This document shows positions 18,344 through 26,257 of a stretch of DNA of 64,000 bases, one piece after another (the stretch's first letter is position 1; each line of letters opens with the position of its first letter). The notes under the pieces are model-generated. The model worked only from the letters and a program-made list of their open reading frames with translations, did no database searches and was not told the origin of the DNA. A program made the translations under genes and the position numbers. Source of the DNA: CAYXAA01 sp964462985 (GTDB lineage: Bacteria > Pseudomonadota > Alphaproteobacteria > Rhizobiales > Stappiaceae); contig CAYXAA010000006.1 of assembly GCA_964462985.1 (NCBI GenBank), forward strand, positions 1 to 64,000. The letters are read 5' to 3'.

Positions 18344-19011
18344 CGCGAACTCCTTTCGTCGATCGCACAATAAACAAGCAAGGCCAGGTTTGCTGGCCAC
18401 CGATCTCTAAATGGGGATGATCGTACCTGGCGGCTGTGTTGAAAATCACGAGGATGCGTCGGCGCTCTCCCCGGCCGACGGCTTTTCCGGAAACGTCTCC
18501 CACGCGCATGCGCGAGCACCGCCCCGAGACGGTCCTTTCTCATCACAGCCGCCGACTTTTCCGTGTCCCCCGCACGTTCCCGCTCGAAGCCTGACCGCCA
18601 GGGCAGTCAACGCCTCACACCGCCAATTGTAACAAGTGTTCGGCGCTGACGCCAAGGCAATCTCCTTACGGAAGCGGCATCCCGACCTGCGGTGATATCT
18701 GTCACAGTGCATTGGCCTCCGCCTCACTAGATTGACAGACAAGGCTCGGACGGACCGTCCCGGGCTCCGGATCAATCCTGAAGAGACGACGATGAACGCG
18801 CTCGCATCCAGCAGCAGCCCCACGCCGACGACGGCGGAACGGTCCGCCGGGTCGTGCGCGCTCCGGCGCGGACCGGACAGACGCCACGGACAGAGCGGAC
18901 CTTGCAAGGTCCTGCTTTACAATAAGGCGTCGCCCCGACTACCCTTGGGGAAGGGGCTACTTTTCTCCAATTTTCTTTCGCAATTCAAAGACGTTGACTG
19001 AGGAGTTGACC
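18344..19011. other. Divergent promoter region between the two T6SS arms
   Basis: A 668-bp region between the minus-strand arm (ompA-like, tssA and on) and the plus-strand arm (vgrG and on). It should hold the promoters of both. It includes a TTGACA hexamer at 18733-18738 without a clear -10 partner, a perfect 16-bp palindrome at 18897-18912 and a T-rich stretch at 18961-18980. A 69-codon frame starting with ATG at 18792 has a moderate ribosome site, but its composition and lack of recognisable features argue against a gene. No RNA gene was recognised. Confidence 0.55.
18897..18912. promoter_or_regulatory. 16-bp perfect palindrome upstream of vgrG
   Basis: GGACCTTGCAAGGTCC is a perfect inverted repeat 100 bp upstream of the likely vgrG start. 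It is long enough to be a dimeric regulator site. The GACC...GGTC arms also occur in the palindromes before tssA and tssB, but with a spacing two bases shorter. An operator role is inference. Confidence 0.45.
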
Positions 19012-20817
19012 GTGGTCACCAACACGCTTAGCCAGCAAGACCGCATCGCCGTCCTCAAGTCGGTGTTTGGCAAGGACGTCATCTCCTTGGTTCAGTTCGA
19101 CTGTGAGGAGGCGATCAGCGAAGGGTTCGAGATCCGACTCGAGGTCGTCAGCGAACGCGATGACCTCGACTTTGACCAGGCGCTCGCGACGCACATGTCG
19201 ATCCGGGTCCTGACCAACAACGGCGACACCCGTCATTTCGACGGACTTCTGACGGACGCCCAATGGCTGGGTGTGCATCAGGAAGTCTATTATCTCTACC
19301 GCCTGACGCTACGTCCGTGGTTCTGGCTCCTGACCAAGACCACCCATTGCCGCATCTTCAAGGACAAGACCGCTCCGGAAATCATAAAGGAGGTGTTCGG
19401 CCAATACGACTTTGCCGACTTCCGCGACAAGCTGACCGAGAATTACGACAAAATTCATTATTGCGTACAGTATCGGGAATCGGATTTCGCCTTCGTTTCG
19501 CGAATTATGGAAGAATTCGGCATCTCGTACTTCTTCGAGCACAGTGAAGACAAGCACGTTATGGTGCTCGCCGACGCCAAGTCATCATACATGCCCGTGC
19601 GTGGGGCCTCCCAGATCCCGTATATTCCGCTCAGCGGCGCCGATCAGCGGGACGAGGAGCACTTCTCCTACTGGGTCCCCAACCGGCGGTTCCGGACCGG
19701 AAAGATGACGGTTAACGACTACGATTTTACGAAGCCGAGCGCCTCGCTGGTCGCCGACCGCGATGCTGGTGCGCGCTACAAAGCTGGTTCGCTGGAAAAT
19801 TACGACTACCCCGGCCGCTATACCGAAAAGGATAAGGGCATGCATTTTGCCAATATCCGGCTGCAGGCCGAGCAGGCAGCGGACAAGCGCATCAGCGCCG
19901 CCGGTCAGGTGCCGCGGTTGCATGCCGGCGCGCTCTTCACCCTCACCCGCCACCCGCACAAGCCCCAAAATAAGGAGTACTTGGTGGTACGGGCGAGCCA
20001 TAGCATTGTTGCAGAGCTCTACCGATCGGGGACGGGGCCACGAACGGAGGAGGCCTATGTCGGGCGCTATGACGTCCTCGCCTCCGACATCCCTTTCCGG
20101 CCGATCGCCAAGACGCCCAAGCCGCTGATCACCGGCGCACAGACCGCCAAGGTCGTCGGCGAAGGCGAGATCGACGTCGACGAGTATGGCCAGATCCTGC
20201 TCCAGTTCCACTGGGACCGCGACAAGACACCGTCGCGCCGGGCGCGTGTCGCCCAGGTGTGGGCCGGCAAGAATTGGGGCGGCATCGTCATCCCGCGTGT
20301 CGGGCAGGAGGTGATCGTCCATTTCCTCGAGGGCGACCCGGACCAGCCGATCGTGACTGGCGCCGTCTACAACGCGGAACACATGCCGCCCTACAGCCTG
20401 CCCGGCGAAAAAGAGAAGGCCGGCCTGAAGTCCGACTCGACGAAGGGCGGCGGCGGCTACAACGAATTCGTGTTCAACGACCTGAAGGGCGAGGAACAGG
20501 TCGGACTACACGCCCAGAAGGATCTCGACATCGTCGTCGAGAACAACGAGACGCGGCATGTCAAGAACAGCGTGACAAACACGATCGGCCAGAAACGCAC
20601 GGAGACTATCGGCACGGTCTGGAAAGCCGAGGCCGGCACGAAGATCGAGTTCGTCGTCGGCGCCAGCAAGATTATAATGGAGCCGGCAAAGATCACGATC
20701 TCTTCCCCCACAATCGACATCAAGGCCGACGGGATGGTGACGATGAAGTCGCCGATGACGACTGTAAAGGGCGACGGCATGCTCGTTCTGAAGGGGGGAT
20801 TGGTGATGATCAACTGA
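19012..20817 (+). CDS. vgrG: T6SS spike protein VgrG (TssI)
   Basis: VgrG forms the trimeric spike at the tip of the Hcp tube. The 601-residue protein has the gp27-like N-terminal region, CVQYRESDFAFVSRIMEEFGISYFFEH (the most diagnostic VgrG segment), the gp5 OB-fold signature DEYGQILLQFHWDRD, GGIVIPRVGQEVIVHFLEGDPDQPIVTGAVYN, and a C-terminal beta-helix of repeating K/D-I/V-x-V-x-N units ending KGGLVMIN. There is no C-terminal effector extension, so this is a structural VgrG that must carry cargo through adaptors. A GAGGAG at 19000-19005 favours GTG at 19012; a TTG at 18994 is the longer alternative. Confidence 0.95.
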   Translation: MVTNTLSQQDRIAVLKSVFGKDVISLVQFDCEEAISEGFEIRLEVVSERDDLDFDQALATHMSIRVLTNNGDTRHFDGLLTDAQWLGVHQEVYYLYRLTLRPWFWLLTKTTHCRIFKDKTAPEIIKEVFGQYDFADFRDKLTENYDKIHYCVQYRESDFAFVSRIMEEFGISYFFEHSEDKHVMVLADAKSSYMPVRGASQIPYIPLSGADQRDEEHFSYWVPNRRFRTGKMTVNDYDFTKPSASLVADRDAGARYKAGSLENYDYPGRYTEKDKGMHFANIRLQAEQAADKRISAAGQVPRLHAGALFTLTRHPHKPQNKEYLVVRASHSIVAELYRSGTGPRTEEAYVGRYDVLASDIPFRPIAKTPKPLITGAQTAKVVGEGEIDVDEYGQILLQFHWDRDKTPSRRARVAQVWAGKNWGGIVIPRVGQEVIVHFLEGDPDQPIVTGAVYNAEHMPPYSLPGEKEKAGLKSDSTKGGGGYNEFVFNDLKGEEQVGLHAQKDLDIVVENNETRHVKNSVTNTIGQKRTETIGTVWKAEAGTKIEFVVGASKIIMEPAKITISSPTIDIKADGMVTMKSPMTTVKGDGMLVLKGGLVMIN

Positions 20818-20912
20818 GGGCGCGGCAGACGGCCCCCGTGCCGGCCACGCCCCGATCGTTATCGTCCCACGCATGTAACCAGCGAACCGTTCATTCCGAG
20901 CCAGAGGACGAG

Positions 20913-21503
20913 ATGCCGTCGCGCATTCGCTACACCAAGGCAAGCCAAGTGTTCGAAGCTTTTCCCGAGCTTGAGGAGGACATCGGCCTCAGCGGCAGCG
21001 ACGCGGCGCCGGCGCGCTTCGTGGCCGATCTCCTGGAAGGCGACGTGCCAGAGAACGCCATCCTGTTCTTCGCGCATCTCTTGCCGAAGCGCGAAACGGT
21101 GTGGTGGGGCGCCCGCTGCGTCGCAGGCCTTTGCACAGAGATGACGGAGGAGGACTCGGCGTTGCTGGCCCTTGCCGAAGCCTGGGTCCGCGATTGCAAC
21201 GAGGCAAACCGCGCCAGGGCTCTCAAGGGAGCCGACCAGGCCCGACGCAAGACGCCGGCGGCCTGGATCGCCTACGGCGCCGGCTGGGCCTCCGGTTCGC
21301 TTGCGCCCGCCGGCCAGCCGATGGCGCCGATGCCGCCCCAACTGACGGCGAAGGCCGTGAACGCCGGCGTCCTGATCGCCGTCGCCGAACAAGGTCAGCG
21401 GCAGCGTGCCGAGGCGATGCGGGCGTGCATCAGGGCGGGACTTGCCTTTGGGGAAGGTGGTACGATGCCAACGGTCACGGTAAAAGGACAGACGGCCGCG
21501 TAA
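20913..21503 (+). CDS. Conserved T6SS-linked protein, DUF6931-like
   Basis: A 196-residue protein between vgrG and tagH. It begins MPSRIRYTKASQVFEAFPELEEDI and contains FVADLLEGDVPENAILFFAHLLPKRETVWWGARCVAGLC, followed by helices rich in Ala and Glu and a Gly/Pro-rich stretch (AAWIAYGAGWASGSLAPAG). From memory it resembles a family annotated DUF6931 found next to vgrG/fha genes; I cannot verify this. No catalytic motif, signal peptide or membrane segment is visible. An in-frame extension overlaps vgrG in another frame; the ATG at 20913 follows AGAGGACG and is the sensible start. Its position suggests a cargo adaptor or assembly factor, which is inference. Confidence 0.7.
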   Translation: MPSRIRYTKASQVFEAFPELEEDIGLSGSDAAPARFVADLLEGDVPENAILFFAHLLPKRETVWWGARCVAGLCTEMTEEDSALLALAEAWVRDCNEANRARALKGADQARRKTPAAWIAYGAGWASGSLAPAGQPMAPMPPQLTAKAVNAGVLIAVAEQGQRQRAEAMRACIRAGLAFGEGGTMPTVTVKGQTAA

Positions 21504-21548
21504 GGGTGTAACCGCAGCAGGCGGTAGGGGGGAGGGCCGCGAAGCACA

Positions 21549-23189
21549 ATGCGCATTACTCTTCGGATCGAGAACCGGGAATTGCTGCCGACCGGCGGAC
21601 AGGTCGAGTACGCCTGCTCCGATCGCGGGTTCGATATCGGGCGGCACGAGCATCTTGACTGGAGCCTGCCGGACCCCGAACGTGTCGTCTCGGGCAAGCA
21701 CTGCGAGGTGCGCTTCGAGAACGGCGCCTTCGTCCTTTACGACGTTTCTACCAACGGCACCTATCTCAACGGAAGCCAGACACGTCTCGACCGGCCCCAC
21801 GTGCTGCGCTCCGGCGATCGATTGCTGATCGGCGACTATATCATCGGCGTCACTGTGAGCGCTGGAGCGGAGAACCCCGGCGAGCCTCCGGCGCCAGCGG
21901 CATCACCGGCGTGGGATGCGCCGTTCGATGCACCGTCCTATCAGGCTCCGGCGCCGCAGCAGCCCGCGCCCTACAGGGACATCTACGAGCCACCCACCAG
22001 TTTCATGTCACCAGGCTCAGCCACGGCGTCGCCCTGGCCGACCGACACGCTCGGCCAGGAGGGCCGGCATGCGCCGCCCCCCGCGGATCCGGGCATCGGC
22101 GTCACGCCAGACGACATCTGGACCGGTGGCCGCCACGTGCCGGGCACCAGCGACCCGGGCTATTATGATGCGCCGTCGGTCAATTCATCTGCCCGCAGCG
22201 GTCCGTCCAACGCCGACCTCCTCGACCATTACGCCCACCAGCCAGTCCTCATCGACGAGCCGGAGCCACAGCAGGCGCCGACACAGGAGCCACAGCCGAC
22301 GTCGCCGTTCCCACCGCCGGATCACCCGGAAGCGGGCGCCGGAGAGGTGACATCGCCGTTTCCAACCTCGCCCGACCACCAGGCCGAGCCCGATCCGTTT
22401 GCCCTCTCCGGCTGGCCGCCCCCCGAGGCCGCGGAGGAGATGGCACCCGCACCGACCGAGGCGACGTCATCGACGCCGATACCGGCGGCGATGTCGACGG
22501 AAGATCACGCTGCGCCACCGCCGAAAGTGCGGGCCGCTCAGCAGCCCGTGGCGGCGCCAGCGCCGTCGACGCCCGGTTGTGAGCCTGCGCCGGCTGACGA
22601 CCGAGACCTGATCGCCGCCTTTGCCGCGGGTGCCGGGATCGACCCGTCCTGCCTGTCTGATCGGGAAGCGGAGGCCTTCATGCGCGAGCTCGGGCAGTTG
22701 CTGCGCGGGCTCACCGAAGACGTGATGGCGCTGCTGCAGGCCCGCAGCGAAGTCAAGGCACTGACCCGAAGCCCCAACCGCACGATGATCAGCCGCAGCG
22801 GCAATAACGCGCTGAAGTTCTCGCCGACCGCCGCAAGCGCCCTTCAGACAATGCTCGCCAAGGACGTCGAGGAAAGCGGTTACCTCCCGCTTGGGCAGGC
22901 GCTGGCCGCCGCGTTCAAGGACATCCAGAAGCACCACGTCTGGACCTATGCCGCCATGCAGAAGGCCGCCGCCCGTTTTGGTGACACGCTGTCGCCGCAG
23001 GCGTTGGAGCAGTCCACTCCGGCGAGCCGCAGCACTTTCGGAAACCACAAAGCAAAACTCTGGGATCTGCTCTGCGAACGTTGGACGGCCCACAGCACGA
23101 CATACGACGGCGGGATTGCCGGATTGTTTACCCATTACTTTACGGAAAGTTATGAAGAACTCAGCGCCGGGAACAAGACGGAGCCCTGA
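21549..23189 (+). CDS. tagH: T6SS FHA-domain protein TagH (Fha)
   Basis: Fha reads threonine phosphorylation and switches on T6SS assembly. The 546-residue protein has an N-terminal FHA domain (about 1-105) with all hallmarks: FDIGRHEHLDW, VVSGKHCEVRF and DVSTNGTYLNGS. A long Pro/Ala/Gln-rich disordered linker follows (about 110-345), then the C-terminal type VI FHA-associated domain (about 355-540) with FAAGAGIDPSCLSDREAEAFMRELGQLLR and FSPTAASALQTML. It lies directly before tssK. Its likely phospho-ligand is TssL, by analogy with Agrobacterium. Confidence 0.94.
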   Translation: MRITLRIENRELLPTGGQVEYACSDRGFDIGRHEHLDWSLPDPERVVSGKHCEVRFENGAFVLYDVSTNGTYLNGSQTRLDRPHVLRSGDRLLIGDYIIGVTVSAGAENPGEPPAPAASPAWDAPFDAPSYQAPAPQQPAPYRDIYEPPTSFMSPGSATASPWPTDTLGQEGRHAPPPADPGIGVTPDDIWTGGRHVPGTSDPGYYDAPSVNSSARSGPSNADLLDHYAHQPVLIDEPEPQQAPTQEPQPTSPFPPPDHPEAGAGEVTSPFPTSPDHQAEPDPFALSGWPPPEAAEEMAPAPTEATSSTPIPAAMSTEDHAAPPPKVRAAQQPVAAPAPSTPGCEPAPADDRDLIAAFAAGAGIDPSCLSDREAEAFMRELGQLLRGLTEDVMALLQARSEVKALTRSPNRTMISRSGNNALKFSPTAASALQTMLAKDVEESGYLPLGQALAAAFKDIQKHHVWTYAAMQKAAARFGDTLSPQALEQSTPASRSTFGNHKAKLWDLLCERWTAHSTTYDGGIAGLFTHYFTESYEELSAGNKTEP

Positions 23190-23266
23190 CCCGACGGCCT
23201 GAATACGACAGAAAGAGCCGACGGAATCCGGCACCGGATCGCGCAAGAAGGGGATGTTGCAGATCA

Positions 23267-24601
23267 ATGTCTTGGTACAGCAAGGTTGCGTGGACGGAGG
23301 GCCTGTTCCTTCGCCCGCATCATCTTCAGCAGGCCGACCGATATCTTGAGCACCTCCTCGACGAACGTGTGCGGCTGGCGACGCCCTACCCCTGGGGGTT
23401 CGCCGACCTCGAAATCGACCGAGACGTCGGGCAACAGTGCCGGTTTGCGCTCAGGCGCGGCCGCGGCGTGTTCCCCGATGGCACAGTGTTCAACTTCCCC
23501 GCCGATGGCGTTCCGCCGGACGCGGTCGACGTGCCGGAGGATGCCGCCGGCCAGATCGTCTGGATTGGCGTGCCGGAGACCACAGTCAACGCCGTCGAGG
23601 TCGCCAACGGCCATGACGACAGCGCCAGCCGTTACATTCAGGGCCGCGAGACGATCATCGATTCCACCTCCAGCCTGCGGATCGAGGAGGAGATCGACGT
23701 CGCCCACCCGCGGCTCGCCTATTCGATCCGGAGCAATCCGCACCCCGGCCGGGTCTGCATGCCCATTGCCCGTATCCTGGAGGTCAAGGATCAGACGGTG
23801 ATCTTCGACGAGACCTTCGCGCCGCCGGTGCTGGTGTGCAGCGCCCATCCGGTGGTAACGGGCTGGATAGACCGGGTCATCGGCTGGGTCGAGCGCAAGC
23901 TCGGCGAGCTCGCCCGCTATGCGGCCGATGTCTCGGCCGGCGGCGGCCTGCAGAACTTCGACTATTTCACGCTGCAGATCCTCAATCGTGAGATCACGCT
24001 GTTCCGCCACCTGCGCCAGTCAGGCTACGTCCATCCCGAACGGCTCTACGAGGCGCTGCTGCAGCTCGCCGGGGAACTTGCCACCTTCGCCACGCGCGAC
24101 CGCCGGGCCCGTAGCTATCCGGCCTATGACCACGACCGGCTCCACGTCGTGTTCGAACCGGTGCTGGCGGATATCCAGGCCTTCCTGTCGGCCGGCTACG
24201 ACCGGCGCGCCGTGCGGCTGCCGCTCGAGCAACTTGCTCCCAACGCCTTCAAGTCGACCATTGTCGATCGCAGCCTGTTCACGCAGGCGACATTCGTCAT
24301 CGAGGTGGCGTCGAAGCGGCCGCTGGTCGAGATCCAGAACGAGTTCCCTCACCTGTTCAAGGTCGGCCCATTCAGCCAGATGGGCAAGATCGTCTATTCC
24401 AACCTGCCCGGCATCCCAGTGATCCACATGCCGACGCCGCCGGCGCAGATCCGCACGCTGTCCGACCACGTGTACTTCCGGCTCGACAAGGCGTCGCCCT
24501 ACTGGCGCGAGTTCAGCCAGGATTCGGCAATCGGCCTGCAGTTCTCCGGCAATTGGCCCGACCTCCAGCTTGAGTTCTGGGCCATCAAGGAAGGGCGCTG
24601 A
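23267..24601 (+). CDS. tssK: T6SS baseplate-membrane connector TssK
   Basis: TssK is a trimeric connector between the baseplate and the TssJLM/TssLM membrane complex; it evolved from phage receptor-binding proteins. This 444-residue protein begins with the invariant block KVAWTEGLFLRPHHLQQADRYLE and continues with YPWGFADLEIDRD, LPDGTVF-like FPDGTVFNFP, LFRHLRQSGYVHPERLYE and PLEQLAPNAFKSTIVDRSL, ending QFSGNWPDLQLEFWAIKEGR. All are characteristic of the family and the length is normal. It is four bases from tssL, so the two are coupled. Confidence 0.96.
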   Translation: MSWYSKVAWTEGLFLRPHHLQQADRYLEHLLDERVRLATPYPWGFADLEIDRDVGQQCRFALRRGRGVFPDGTVFNFPADGVPPDAVDVPEDAAGQIVWIGVPETTVNAVEVANGHDDSASRYIQGRETIIDSTSSLRIEEEIDVAHPRLAYSIRSNPHPGRVCMPIARILEVKDQTVIFDETFAPPVLVCSAHPVVTGWIDRVIGWVERKLGELARYAADVSAGGGLQNFDYFTLQILNREITLFRHLRQSGYVHPERLYEALLQLAGELATFATRDRRARSYPAYDHDRLHVVFEPVLADIQAFLSAGYDRRAVRLPLEQLAPNAFKSTIVDRSLFTQATFVIEVASKRPLVEIQNEFPHLFKVGPFSQMGKIVYSNLPGIPVIHMPTPPAQIRTLSDHVYFRLDKASPYWREFSQDSAIGLQFSGNWPDLQLEFWAIKEGR

Positions 24602-24604
24602 TCC

Positions 24605-26143
24605 ATGAACGACGATCCGTTCGGCGTCTCCAAGCGCCGCGACCAGACGATCGTACGACCCAACCCGGGCGGCCGGCGCGTCGCCGGGCCGGCAGGCCCG
24701 GACGACCGTGGCCCCCACGATCCGCTGGCGCCGCCGTCTTCGCAACCACGCACGCCTGCCGATCCATGGACCACGGGAGGAGCACCCGATCCTCATGCCG
24801 CGACGCCGGCGGGCTACGAATTCGGCCAGCCAACGGCTCCGGATCTCCGCCGGCCGCCGCCGCAGGCCTTTGCGCCGCCGCAGCCCAATCCGGCCACTGA
24901 GGCCAGCGCGGCGCCACCTGCCCAGAGCCTCATCGCCGACGCCCCCGATATCTCCCAGATCCGGGTTGCCAACAAGAATCCGATCGTGCGCGCCGCCACG
25001 CCGTTGCTGCTTCTGCTCGGGCGGCTGCGGCTCACCATGTCCAACGCGCAATTCGCTGCGCTAATGGGCGACGTCGCCACCGCGATCGGCCGTTTCGAGA
25101 AGGAACTGCGCGCCTCGGGTGTCACCGACGACCAGATTCAAACCGCGAAATACGCACTCTGCGCCACGGCCGACGACATCGTGCAGAACCTGCCAGGCTC
25201 CGGTCGGCATCAGTGGACGCAATACTCCATGCTGACCCAGTTCTTCGGACAGACAACGGGAGGTGTGGAGTTCTTCGAGCGGTTGGCGCGCGCCAAGCAG
25301 GACCCTGCCGTCAACTACGGCGTGCTGGAGGTGATGCACGCCTGCCTGTCGCTCGGCTTTCACGGCAAGTACCGCGCCATTCAGGGCGGAGGCACGCTGC
25401 TCGAGCGCGAGCGGCGGGATCTGCACGAATTGTTGCGCAGAGTCCGGCCGCGGCCGGGCGACGACCTGTCGCCGCACTGGAAGGGCCTCGCGCTCGCGGC
25501 GCGGCGCGCCGCCTTTTCGCTGCCGGTGTGGACGGTTGCCGCCGTGGCAGGCGCGGTCCTGCTCGGCGGCTACATCACGCTGCGCCTGCTGCTTGCCAAT
25601 GGCGGCGAGGTTGCGGCGACCCGGCTGGCGACGCTCTACCCGACCGGCCAGATCCTGCTTGCGCGGGCCGGTTATCAGCCGGCGCCCCCGCCGCCGCCGC
25701 CGCTGCCGCCCGATCCGCCGATCGACCGACTTCGTGACCAGATCGGCGGTCTCGACGGTGTCGAGCTCCAGCAAAACGGCCAGACGCTGATGATTCGCAT
25801 GCGGGCACAGTTCGATGTCGCGGCAGCAACGGTCAGGCCGGAGTTCAAGACCCTGATCGAACAGGTGTCACAGGCACTGGTCGGCGAGCCGGGGGACATC
25901 CTGGTCATCGGCCATACCGACAGCGACCCGATCCGCAACAATCCGCGCTTTCCGTCCAACTGGCATTTGTCGGTGGCGCGTGCCGAGGCGGTCGCAGAGA
26001 TCATGAAGGGCATCCTGGAAAGGCCGGAGCGCATCCAGATCGAGGGCAAGGGTGCAGATGAACCCATTGCTCCAAACACGACGCGCGAGGGCAAGGCGAA
26101 GAACCGCAGGGTCGAGGTTTTCCTGCGCCAGCCGAGCGGCTAG
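24605..26143 (+). CDS. tssL: T6SS inner-membrane protein TssL with OmpA-like domain
   Basis: A 512-residue TssL (IcmH/DotU family) with a fused peptidoglycan-binding domain. The cytoplasmic DotU domain (about 115-300) has NPIVRAATPLLLLLGRLR and ALCATADDIVQNLPG. One membrane helix lies at about 305-325 (VWTVAAVAGAVLLGGYITL), then a Pro-rich linker, then an OmpA domain (about 385-510) with VIGHTDSDPIRNNPRFPSNW and KNRRVEVFL. The N-terminus reads DQTIVRPNPGGRR: Thr15 matches in context the Thr phosphorylated by PpkA and read by Fha in Agrobacterium TssL. The OmpA fusion provides peptidoglycan anchoring in a system that lacks TssJ. Confidence 0.96.
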   Translation: MNDDPFGVSKRRDQTIVRPNPGGRRVAGPAGPDDRGPHDPLAPPSSQPRTPADPWTTGGAPDPHAATPAGYEFGQPTAPDLRRPPPQAFAPPQPNPATEASAAPPAQSLIADAPDISQIRVANKNPIVRAATPLLLLLGRLRLTMSNAQFAALMGDVATAIGRFEKELRASGVTDDQIQTAKYALCATADDIVQNLPGSGRHQWTQYSMLTQFFGQTTGGVEFFERLARAKQDPAVNYGVLEVMHACLSLGFHGKYRAIQGGGTLLERERRDLHELLRRVRPRPGDDLSPHWKGLALAARRAAFSLPVWTVAAVAGAVLLGGYITLRLLLANGGEVAATRLATLYPTGQILLARAGYQPAPPPPPPLPPDPPIDRLRDQIGGLDGVELQQNGQTLMIRMRAQFDVAAATVRPEFKTLIEQVSQALVGEPGDILVIGHTDSDPIRNNPRFPSNWHLSVARAEAVAEIMKGILERPERIQIEGKGADEPIAPNTTREGKAKNRRVEVFLRQPSG

Positions 26144-26150
26144 CGGAAAA

Positions 26151-26169
26151 CCGGCGGGCGATCCGCCGG
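26151..26169 (+). repeat. Stem-loop between tssL and tssM
   Basis: CCGGCGG, a 5-nt loop, then CCGCCGG: a perfect 7-bp GC stem 8 bp after the tssL stop. No T-run follows, so an mRNA-stability or expression-balancing hairpin is more likely than a terminator. The gap to tssM is 114 bp. Confidence 0.55.
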
Positions 26170-26257
26170 ACGGTCGAGGCGGGTGAAGTCTAGATCGGGG
26201 CGGGGCGGCGCCGATCCTTCGGAATGTCACGAGAAGACACGTCACGGGACGGCAACG

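Noticed and set aside
18792..19001. A 69-codon frame with ATG in the vgrG upstream region
   Set aside because: Low-complexity, Ser/Arg-rich translation with no recognisable domain, and it covers the palindrome and likely promoter region. A regulatory gap is more likely than a gene.
18344..19011. Sigma-54 promoter controlling the T6SS arms
   Set aside because: I looked for GGCAC-N5-TTGC patterns before vgrG and tssB and found none convincing. T6SS clusters in other bacteria often use sigma-54, but it is not supported here.
20259..20912. N-terminal extension of the gene after vgrG
   Set aside because: The extension overlaps the vgrG coding region in another frame and reads as Arg-rich nonsense. 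The ATG at 20913 has a ribosome site.
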